Shown here: positions 40,501 through 45,543 of the stretch, in pieces
Layout: each line of letters starts with the position of its first letter
How positions within the stretch are numbered: the first letter of the stretch is position 1
Source of the DNA: Candidatus Saccharimonadota bacterium
GTDB lineage: Bacteria > Patescibacteriota > Saccharimonadia > Saccharimonadales > Saccharimonadaceae
NCBI GenBank assembly: GCA_030531645.1
Contig: JAUNNB010000008.1
Location: 1-45,543, forward strand
DNA: 45,543 nucleotides
Direction: 5' to 3'
Notes under the pieces: generated by a model
What the model was told of the DNA's origin: nothing
The model's database searches: none
Seen by the model: the letters and a program-made list of their open reading frames with translations, nothing else
Program-made: the position numbers and the translations under genes

Positions 40501-40900
40501 CATCGACGAAGAAAATAAGACAATTGAAATTTATGATTTCAAGACTGGTAGTTTCAAGAAAGATAAATGGGGCGCCAACGATGTTCTTTATAAGTATGGT
40601 TTGCAGCTTAGCTTCTATAAGTTGTTGTTGAATTGTAGTAATACATATAGGAACTATAAAGTTACGAGGGGTCATATCTTGTTTGTCTGCCCAGATAAAA
40701 ACGGCGATGTGTTTGACAAAGTATACAATTTTGAGTTGGACGATGTGATGAAAGATTTGATTCCGAGGGTATATGCAGAGATGCGTGCATTGGATTTCTT
40801 GGATGAGGACAACCCATTGCATGTAGAATCTGATCAGGCGTTAGAGCTGAAGGATATTAAGGAATTTATAAGCAAAATCATCGGTAAGGAGGTGGAATGA
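37523..40900 (+). CDS. UvrD/Rep-family helicase fused to a PD-(D/E)XK nuclease
   Basis: A 1125-residue DNA repair helicase-nuclease. The SF1A helicase core has the Q motif LNAKQKEAVEY, Walker A AGPGTGKTQ, motif II LLDEFQDTNKSQ, motif III VGDDDQAIYAFQGA, motif IV LTENYRST, a late-core TAYGSKGLEFDHVFL and motif VI RLLFVAMTRAR. The last 270 residues form a RecB/Cas4-type nuclease: LVHATFEQV (His), then GKIDHVNID and EIYDFKTG (Asp, Asp, Lys). This AddB/AdnAB-like layout suggests end resection at double-strand breaks. The ATG at 37523 is preferred over an upstream in-frame ATG that lies before the -10 box. The gene ends ATGA with the next one. Confidence 0.93.
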   Translation: MPLNAKQKEAVEYIEGPLLVLAGPGTGKTQLLTSKVAHILNVTDASPENILCLTYTDAGVKAMRERLQTMRVANAERVNISTYHSFGQKIIGEYKNYAENFTRNLDHSVDSIRQVKFIQKAVKSLPATDILLTGGTFENVCKDTLATIGEAKTARLTYEDLDKIADENLRMAEVLNPLLNDCLQNYVRNMKYRPLVEQVYEPMRQVFIENMPSDFIVGDVKPEIYYIWKKLEKILAEGNAQLEAYEAFVARGGKRNDPDAVKAPSVSNLNGKNFKDKYFELDENGNYRLANRIANKKLKSVAKVYQRYSEMLDENGEFDYADMIIEAIKALQSDAGFKATLQERYQYILLDEFQDTNKSQLEIVELLTDYEMPSVMAVGDDDQAIYAFQGATVSNLKDFAAHYNAKVITLTENYRSTQEVLDLGRKVADKIDESFARDQEISKDLVSMRNAELAQQFPTLPMVADDYGTRIVRHEFLEATSEYTWVAEQIHQLVEKGVRQSEIAVICPYHKYLMAIVPYLKNHNDINIAYEKRENVLDVEKVRELTTLARFIYDLAENKKASGWLIEILSFDFWDVSPYVVMNQIQSKYKDDRGAFDYLLGEENNATPELKAAAEKIAELVQKSFTTPLEEFVAELAKLVAKNMDETDAYEFYECLEVLVSRLVDYCHNITKPRLGDFIEFLNDYEAAHEMILNTSPYRDSENSVQLMTAYGSKGLEFDHVFLISVDDAAWGKSEGNNNKLTLPRNLEYIRHTGITDDEKLRLLFVAMTRARVSLTMTNSRCDFAGKDRNRLAYLDEYALDSGDVVSSLLPNTNVVEHIGEDSIPSLKDLKTSFLARYFVPKGDMREQMKARLDNYRLSASDLTKFVDLCYGGPLAFYRDKVMRVPRDADNAKTSLGNLVHATFEQVTNAKISDDEAKAYFEELLGKLDMDEDDVRILRERGEVALDKSLVEFSDILRADADSKIKAIAELDFYNDHLEFNGIPITGKIDHVNIDEENKTIEIYDFKTGSFKKDKWGANDVLYKYGLQLSFYKLLLNCSNTYRNYKVTRGHILFVCPDKNGDVFDKVYNFELDDVMKDLIPRVYAEMRALDFLDEDNPLHVESDQALELKDIKEFISKIIGKEVE

Positions 40901-41370
40901 TTTGGAACTATTTATTAGTATTTTTGATTTCGATGTTGCCAATCGTGGAGCTGAGAGGTGCGATTCCGGTGGGTGTGGGGATGGGCCTAGATGAGTTAAT
41001 TACTTATATCGTAGCTTTGATTGGTAATATGTTGCCAGTGCCACTCATCTTTCTATTTGCTAGGAAGGTTTTGGTTTGGGGCAAGGACAAAAAGTTCACG
41101 AAGAAATTCTTTTCGTGGTGTTTGAAGAAGGGCGAGAATTTGGGTAAGAAACTCACCTCAAAAATTGGCCGTAGTACATATTTTGCACTCTTCCTCTTCG
41201 TAGCAATTCCGATTCCTGGGACTGGTGCTTGGACTGGTACCTTGGCTGCTTCGATTTTGAATTTGGATTTTAAAAAGACCACCATTGCAGTGCTTGCCGG
41301 CGTTTTGACGGCTGGACTAATTATGATGGCAATTTCGTTTGGATTATTTAATGTAATCTTTGGGAATTAG
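40897..41370 (+). CDS. Small multidrug export family membrane protein (PF06695-like)
   Basis: A 157-residue integral membrane protein with about four or five helices. It has the family pattern: MLPIVELRGAIPVGVGMG near the N-terminus and PIPGTGAWTGTLAASIL in the second half. A basic loop (WGKDKKFTKKFFSWCLKKGENLGKKL) separates the halves. The family name comes from weak functional evidence; the substrate is unknown. It is translationally coupled to the helicase by an ATGA overlap and is convergent with gpsA, overlapping it by four bases. Confidence 0.85.
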   Translation: MIWNYLLVFLISMLPIVELRGAIPVGVGMGLDELITYIVALIGNMLPVPLIFLFARKVLVWGKDKKFTKKFFSWCLKKGENLGKKLTSKIGRSTYFALFLFVAIPIPGTGAWTGTLAASILNLDFKKTTIAVLAGVLTAGLIMMAISFGLFNVIFGN

Positions 41371-42203
41371 ACTGGTAAGTCAGGAACTGGCGTATTGGTG
41401 ACGGCTGCGTAGATGTAGTCGAAGTTGGAGACGCCAGTTGCAGGGCGGACGAAGCTAGGATTGTGGCGGATGGCGTCGATGGCGTTGAGGCCTTCGACTG
41501 TGGAATTGATGCGGGCTGTGCCAGCAAGAACATCTGCGCCGAGAGTCGGGACTTGGCGGAGTTTGGCACCGAAGGCGTAGTTGCGAGATGTTTTAGAACG
41601 CGAAGTGAGGACGAGATCGCCGATGCCGCAAGAGAGACCGGCCGTGGCTGGGTCGCAACCGTTGTTGGCGAGGAAAATCTGCATTTCTGCGACAGACTTA
41701 TTGATGAAGTCATCGTAATCTTGGGTGCCGTATTCGAGAGCCCAGAGGCCAGCACCGATTGAGTAGATATTTTTGAGTGTGCCACAGAGCATAATGCCGA
41801 AGGTGTCGGTAGTGATATCAAAATCGAGCCAATCAGTCTTGAATAAGTCCGCGGTTTCCTGGCTAGAAGTGGTGAGCTTAGTAGGCTTCTTGTTCATCAA
41901 ATCATCTGCAAATGCGCCGCCGCCGATTGCGGAAAGATGTTCGTAGCCTGCAAACGGGGCAAACGAAACGAGACCCTTAGATGCGCAAACGAGAGGCTTG
42001 TCCTTTGGAATGAAGAAGAGGAGCTTGGGGGTGGCTGCAGAAGGTGTAGCAAGAATATGCATCTCAGCACCATCCATGGCTTCAGAAAGATTAGTATCTG
42101 GATATTTAGCTGGATCATAATAACGGATATTGTGGCCGTTGTCGGTAAGAATCTGTCCTAGGGCTGCACCATAGGCGCCCGCGCCAAAAATAGTGATATT
42201 CAT
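41367..42203 (-). CDS. gpsA: NAD(P)-dependent glycerol-3-phosphate dehydrogenase
   Basis: Makes sn-glycerol-3-phosphate from dihydroxyacetone phosphate for lipid headgroups. 278 residues, short against the usual 330. The Rossmann loop GAGAYGAALG is at 7-16, the catalytic Lys is in CGTLKNIYSIGAG, and GIGDLVLTSRSKTSRNYAFG is the substrate/cofactor segment. The loops between the Rossmann fold and the helical domain are trimmed. GAGG just before the ATG is too close to act as a Shine-Dalgarno; the gene has a leaderless-type promoter. Confidence 0.93.
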   Translation of the reverse strand: MNITIFGAGAYGAALGQILTDNGHNIRYYDPAKYPDTNLSEAMDGAEMHILATPSAATPKLLFFIPKDKPLVCASKGLVSFAPFAGYEHLSAIGGGAFADDLMNKKPTKLTTSSQETADLFKTDWLDFDITTDTFGIMLCGTLKNIYSIGAGLWALEYGTQDYDDFINKSVAEMQIFLANNGCDPATAGLSCGIGDLVLTSRSKTSRNYAFGAKLRQVPTLGADVLAGTARINSTVEGLNAIDAIRHNPSFVRPATGVSNFDYIYAAVTNTPVPDLPV

Positions 42204-42209
42204 AACCTC

Positions 42210-42215
42210 ATTATA
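42210..42215 (-). promoter_or_regulatory. -10 box, leaderless promoter of gpsA
   Basis: Extended TGATATAAT with a 6-base gap to the ATG at 42203. Confidence 0.7.
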
Positions 42216-42231
42216 TCACAAACATAAGCTT

Positions 42232-42900
42232 TTATAAATTAATGAATTTACCAGATTCGAGATTGCCTAGTTCATAATCCCCGAAGCTGATGCGATGAAG
42301 AGTTTTGACTTTGTAACCGAGAGAGGCGAAAGTGCGACGAATTTGGCGATTCCTTCCCTCACTCATTTCAACGCGCCAAGAAGTGCGTGAATCATCGAGG
42401 CGCTCGAGGAAGAGCTTGGATGGTCCATCTTCGAGTTGAACACCAAAGTCTGAAATCATTTGTTGATGAAGGGGTTCTAGAGCTTTATCTAAAGTCACTT
42501 CATAAACCTTGATTTTGTAGAACGATGGGTGAGTGTGCTTGTAGGCAAAATCGCCATCGTTGGTGAGTAAAATGAGACCAGAGGAGTTTTTATCGAGGCG
42601 ACCGACAGTTTTGAGTGATTGGTACTCTTCGGGTAGTAAGTCGTATAAAGTTGGGGTGTCGCCCTGGGCTTTGCGAGAACAGACATAACCGACTGGTTTG
42701 TTTAATGCGATATAGGTATAGGCGGTCTCGTGTGTGGTATCGATTTTTTTGCCGTCTACAAAAAGTTCATCGCCGATTTCGAGCCTGGCGCCGAGCAGGG
42801 CGACCTCACCGCGGAGTTTGACTCTTCCGCTTGCGATGAGGTCGTCTGCTTGACGGCGAGAGACTCCTAAATTTTCAGCGATGAACTTATTAAGACGCAT
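42232..42900 (-). CDS. RsuA/RluB-family pseudouridine synthase
   Basis: A 222-residue rRNA modification enzyme. An N-terminal S4 domain (MRLNKFIAENLGVSRRQADDLIASGRV) is followed by the catalytic domain with IALNKPVGYVCS, the active-site Asp in GRLDKNSSGLILLTNDG, and MSEGRNRQIRRTF. It could act on 16S rRNA (RsuA, U516) or 23S rRNA (RluB, U2605); sequence alone does not decide. The ATG at 42900 starts the S4 domain one base after the nusA stop; the longer upstream frame is antiframe nusA sequence. Confidence 0.9.
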   Translation of the reverse strand: MRLNKFIAENLGVSRRQADDLIASGRVKLRGEVALLGARLEIGDELFVDGKKIDTTHETAYTYIALNKPVGYVCSRKAQGDTPTLYDLLPEEYQSLKTVGRLDKNSSGLILLTNDGDFAYKHTHPSFYKIKVYEVTLDKALEPLHQQMISDFGVQLEDGPSKLFLERLDDSRTSWRVEMSEGRNRQIRRTFASLGYKVKTLHRISFGDYELGNLESGKFINL

Positions 42901-42901
42901 T

Positions 42902-44014
42902 TTATTCTTCTTCGTCTTCGGCGTTTTCGAGAGTTGAGAGGAGGAGATCCTCAGCATCGACGCGCTTCTTTTTCTTTGGAGCTTCAGCGAGGAGAACATC
43001 GAGCTCGTAGCCAGTGAGCTTGGAAGCAAGACGGACATTCTGGCCTTGGCGACCGATAGCAATAGATTGCTGGTCTTCAGTGACATACACCTTGGCCTTT
43101 TCGCCCTCGATTTCCACCTTGGTGATTTCAGCAGGGCTGAGAGCTTCGCGGATGTATTCAGAAACATTATCGCTCCAAGAGACGATATCGATTTTTTCGC
43201 GTTCGCCAATTTCATTCATAACGGCCTGGACGCGGACGCCACGACCACCAACGAAAGTGCCAACTGGGTCAATACCAGGAATAGAAGAGTGAACGGCAAT
43301 CTTGGTGCGGCGGCCAGCTTCGCGAGCGATAGCCTTGATTTCGACGGTGCCGTTTTCGATTTCAGGAACTTCCTGAACGAAAAGTTGGCGGATGAACTCT
43401 GCGGAACCACGGCTTAAGATGAGCTGAGCGCCGCGTTCGTTGCGCTCAATTCCCTTAACGAGAACCTTGATACGGTTGCCAACGGTGTAGAATTCGCCAT
43501 CGATTTGCTCTGAACGAGGCATGATGCCATTGGCGCGGCCGAGATCGATGCGAACGATTTTTGGTTCTACGCGAGAGACCATACCAGTGATGATGGTGTT
43601 GACTTTGTCTTCAAAAGCGGCAAGCACAGAATCGCGTTCAGCTTCGCGAAGACGCTGAGTGATAACCTGCTTGGCGGTTTGAGAGGCAACACGGCCGAAA
43701 GCGTCTTTTAGGACGATTTTTTCTTCGACGGTTTCGCCGAGTTCTTTGCCTTTAGCTTCGCCCTGAGGGATTTCGGTAGCTGGATTGTAGGCGAGGCCAT
43801 CTTCGATAACTTCGCGAATTACATAGACAGCAGCCTCACCAGTTTGCATATTGAGGGTGGCGCGAACATTCATGTCACGATCACCAGATTCCTTACGCCA
43901 TGCAGCAGCAATAGCGGTCTCGATAACATCGAGAACAACTTCTTCCGGGAGGTTTTTCTCTTCGGAAATAACTTTGACCATAGCGGCCATTTGTTTGAGG
44001 TCGATACCTTCCAT
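42902..44014 (-). CDS. nusA: Transcription termination/antitermination factor NusA
   Basis: Binds RNA polymerase and nascent RNA to control pausing, termination and antitermination. 370 residues: an N-terminal RNAP-binding domain (1-130), an S1 domain (about 135-205, GMVSRVEPKIVRIDLGRANGIMP), then KH1 (GRRTKIAVHSS...GTFVGGRGVRVQAV) and KH2 (IGRQGQNVRLASKLTGYELDVL). An acidic tail ends DAEDEEE. The E. coli acidic repeats are absent. SD AGGAG precedes the ATG. The leader contains a hairpin. The pseudouridine synthase gene follows at once. Confidence 0.97.
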   Translation of the reverse strand: MEGIDLKQMAAMVKVISEEKNLPEEVVLDVIETAIAAAWRKESGDRDMNVRATLNMQTGEAAVYVIREVIEDGLAYNPATEIPQGEAKGKELGETVEEKIVLKDAFGRVASQTAKQVITQRLREAERDSVLAAFEDKVNTIITGMVSRVEPKIVRIDLGRANGIMPRSEQIDGEFYTVGNRIKVLVKGIERNERGAQLILSRGSAEFIRQLFVQEVPEIENGTVEIKAIAREAGRRTKIAVHSSIPGIDPVGTFVGGRGVRVQAVMNEIGEREKIDIVSWSDNVSEYIREALSPAEITKVEIEGEKAKVYVTEDQQSIAIGRQGQNVRLASKLTGYELDVLLAEAPKKKKRVDAEDLLLSTLENAEDEEE

Positions 44015-44035
44015 AAAACTCCTTTTATTAAATAA

Positions 44036-44054
44036 ACCGGCCCTGAGGGTCGGT
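44036..44054 (-). promoter_or_regulatory. Hairpin in the nusA leader, possible attenuator
   Basis: ACCG/CGGT and CCC/GGG pairs around a TCA loop, followed on the minus strand by TTTATTTAAT. It lies between the nusA promoter and its ribosome site. Confidence 0.5.
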
Positions 44055-44071
44055 CAATTCTGTATACTCTT

Positions 44072-44113
44072 ATTTTACTCTGCTTGACCATTTTTGTCAA
44101 CTGGTGTTATAAT
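44072..44113. promoter_or_regulatory. Overlapping divergent promoters of nusA and ftsA
   Basis: Minus strand (nusA): TTGACA at 44100-44095, 17 bp, TAAAAT at 44077-44072. Plus strand (ftsA): TTGACC at 44084-44089, 18 bp, extended TGT-TATAAT at 44108-44113, with the ATG 9 bases later. The two -35 boxes lie within each other's spacers. Confidence 0.75.
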
Positions 44114-44122
44114 GAAATTAAC

Positions 44123-45439
44123 ATGAGCGAAAAGAGAGATTACAACCCAGATGACATCATTCTGAGTCTTGATATTGGTACAGAATTTGTCAAAGTTTTG
44201 ATTGCTGAGCATCAGAAGGATGATAGCTTGAAAATTATTGGTGCGGCTAAGGTGCATCAAGAGATTGGTAATATGTATGCTGGTGCCATTGCTGATATTC
44301 CAGCCGTAATTTCTACTTGTGAAAAGGCTCTCTCTATCGCTGAAGAAGAAGCTGGTGTGGTTTCACGCGCGGCTGTCGTAGGTATTGCTGGCGAATTGAT
44401 TAAGGGTAGTACTTCTACTGTGCGTTATCGCCGTAAGAATAGCGCTAAGCCTATCACCGAGGCTGAGATGGACATGATTATCTCTCGCGTTCAGGAAAGT
44501 GCTGGCGAGAAGGCTCGTAAGGCTGTGGCCGTAGAAACTGGTAACCCAGATGTTGAAGTTCGTTTGATTAATTCAGCCATTGTTTCCCTCACGATTGATG
44601 GCTATAAGGTGTCCAATCCGATTAGCTTTAAGGGTTCAGAGCTTGTAATTCAATTTTATACCGCTTTTGCTCCGCTCGTTCATATTTCCGCAATTGAAAA
44701 GGTTTGTGCAGAGTTGAACTTGGATCTACTGGCAGTTGCAGTGGAGCCATTTGCGGTTTGCCGTGCTTGCTTAGGTGATGAAACTGATTCTGATTTGTCC
44801 GCAATCGTGATGGATATTGGTGGCGGCACTACAGATGTGGCCGTGGTTGATGACGGTGGCGTGGACGGCACCAAGATGTTTGGTATTGGTGGCCGTAGCT
44901 TTACGCATCAGATTGCTTCAAAGCTCGGTATGGACTTTGATACTGCAGAAAGTATTAAGTTGAATCTTGATCGCGAGCTCTTGACTGACCCTACTGCTAT
45001 CGCTATCGCAGACCGTATTTCTGGCGATGATTATGTAAATTATCTAGAAACTCCATCGCGTCGCGCTAAGATTGAAGAGGCTGTCCAGGCAAATATTGAT
45101 GTTTGGCTATCTGGAGTTCAGATAGCCTTGGAAGACTTTACGGTATTAGAGATGTTGCCGCATAAGATTTTGCTATGTGGTGGTGGCGCAGGTTTGATTA
45201 AACTTCAAGAGGCTTTGGCTACTGAAGATTGGTGGGAAGATTTACCATTCTCTCGCCGCCCCGAGGTGCATATTTTGGACGATCTCGATATTCCTGGCAT
45301 CACAAATGCAACCAATATTGATTTAGATTATACATATATTACTGCGTTTGGTTTGCTCCGCGTGGCGCTCGATACAATGTCTGGTGTTGAGGCAGAAGAG
45401 GGCTTGCGTGCCAAGCTAGCTAAGCTACTTCAGAATTAA
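44123..45439 (+). CDS. ftsA: Cell division protein FtsA (actin-like)
   Basis: Membrane tether and regulator of FtsZ rings. 438 residues from the chosen ATG. The actin fold has ILSLDIGTEFVKV (phosphate 1), an SHS2/1C insertion (about 80-160), VMDIGGGTTDVAVV (phosphate 2) and the adenosine motif ILLCGGGAGLIKL. The C-terminal GLRAKLAKLLQN could be an amphipathic membrane helix. PilM has a similar fold, but the 1C domain and the lack of pilus genes favour FtsA. The start at MSEKRDYNPDD is preferred because the upstream in-frame ATG precedes the -10 box. Confidence 0.88.
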   Translation: MSEKRDYNPDDIILSLDIGTEFVKVLIAEHQKDDSLKIIGAAKVHQEIGNMYAGAIADIPAVISTCEKALSIAEEEAGVVSRAAVVGIAGELIKGSTSTVRYRRKNSAKPITEAEMDMIISRVQESAGEKARKAVAVETGNPDVEVRLINSAIVSLTIDGYKVSNPISFKGSELVIQFYTAFAPLVHISAIEKVCAELNLDLLAVAVEPFAVCRACLGDETDSDLSAIVMDIGGGTTDVAVVDDGGVDGTKMFGIGGRSFTHQIASKLGMDFDTAESIKLNLDRELLTDPTAIAIADRISGDDYVNYLETPSRRAKIEEAVQANIDVWLSGVQIALEDFTVLEMLPHKILLCGGGAGLIKLQEALATEDWWEDLPFSRRPEVHILDDLDIPGITNATNIDLDYTYITAFGLLRVALDTMSGVEAEEGLRAKLAKLLQN

Positions 45440-45459
45440 TTAGAAAAATTAGACAAAAG

Positions 45460-45489
45460 ATAAGAGCTCACCTTTCGGTGAGCTCTTAT
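45460..45489 (+). terminator. ftsA terminator
   Basis: A 13 bp stem ATAAGAGCTCACC/GGTGAGCTCTTAT with loop TTTC, followed by an AT-rich stretch without a clean T-run. Confidence 0.8.
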
Positions 45490-45502
45490 ATAATTTGGCA
45501 CC

Positions 45503-45531
45503 TTGCTAGTTTCCCGCTATTGCAGTATAAT
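45503..45531 (+). promoter_or_regulatory. Promoter at the window end
   Basis: -35 TTGCTA at 45503-45508, a 17 bp spacer, and TATAAT at 45526-45531. It drives whatever lies beyond the window (ftsZ is a common neighbour of ftsA, but it is not visible). Confidence 0.6.
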
Positions 45532-45543
45532 CGCCGCTACTGG

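Noticed and set aside
42204-42209. GAGG before gpsA as a Shine-Dalgarno site
   Set aside because: It is only about two bases from the ATG, too close for initiation, and a -10 box lies directly upstream.
42901-43215. N-terminal extension of the pseudouridine synthase
   Set aside because: The extra residues are low-complexity antiframe nusA sequence; the S4 domain starts at 42900.

Overview
This window is a gene-dense bacterial segment from a streamlined, fermentative, anaerobic organism. It most resembles Candidatus Saccharibacteria (TM7) or a close member of the Patescibacteria/CPR. The assignment rests on gene content and on conserved CPR proteins, such as the membrane protein at 16919-18589 and the UvrD/nuclease fusion. 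No 16S rRNA gene is present, so it is an inference. UGA is used as a stop codon (murG and the UvrD-like helicase end in TGA), which argues against the UGA-recoding CPR lineages. There is no CRISPR array, insertion sequence or complete prophage.

Layout. 1-9472 (minus strand): a compact division and cell-wall cluster ftsI-mraY-ftsW-murG-ftsQ-like-rlmH, then a cytoplasmic GH97 glycosidase, a catalytically degenerate beta-lactamase-fold protein and a tRNA-Arg cut by the window edge. 9513-12601 (plus): anaerobic ribonucleotide reductase nrdD and its activase nrdG behind a promoter carrying two NrdR-like boxes. 12618-12792: a candidate structured non-coding RNA with its own promoter and terminator. 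12793-20765 (minus): obg, then a PAS histidine kinase and a response regulator, whose operon continues with a membrane-anchored baseplate-J-like protein, a RuvX-MltG fused ORF and a LysM-CHAP hydrolase. This looks like a cell-envelope remodelling unit. 20866-21113: three tRNAs (Ser, Met/Ile2, Glu). 21117-28687: a pilin, a purine permease that may be acquired, rplJ-rplL with an L10 leader, a YjdF-like membrane protein, a large cell-wall-anchored surface protein, tilS and a PRC-barrel protein. 28608-31303: recX, a second candidate ncRNA, a putative BECR-fold nuclease and recA. 31292-35655: glyS, gpmI and pgi. 35739-41370: tRNA-Leu, ruvB, rubrerythrin, a UvrD helicase-nuclease and a small membrane exporter. 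41367-45439: gpsA, an RsuA/RluB-type pseudouridine synthase, nusA and ftsA.

The most striking genome-wide pattern is regulatory. At 17 genes a TATAAT-type -10 box, mostly with an extended TGN, sits 5-9 bases before the ATG. At 11 of them the gap is exactly 6 bases, which puts the A of ATG at +1 and predicts leaderless mRNAs. Genes with long leaders and Shine-Dalgarno sites form a separate class (nrdD, rplJ, permease, surface protein, recA, ruvB, pgi, rubrerythrin, nusA). The second striking signal is a run of ten A bases inside an over-long (19 bp) promoter spacer in front of the large surface protein. This is the classic layout of a phase-variable promoter.

Together the genes describe a small cell that salvages nucleobases, runs glycolysis, reduces ribonucleotides without oxygen, detoxifies peroxide with rubrerythrin, builds a Gram-positive-type wall and displays sortase-type surface proteins.
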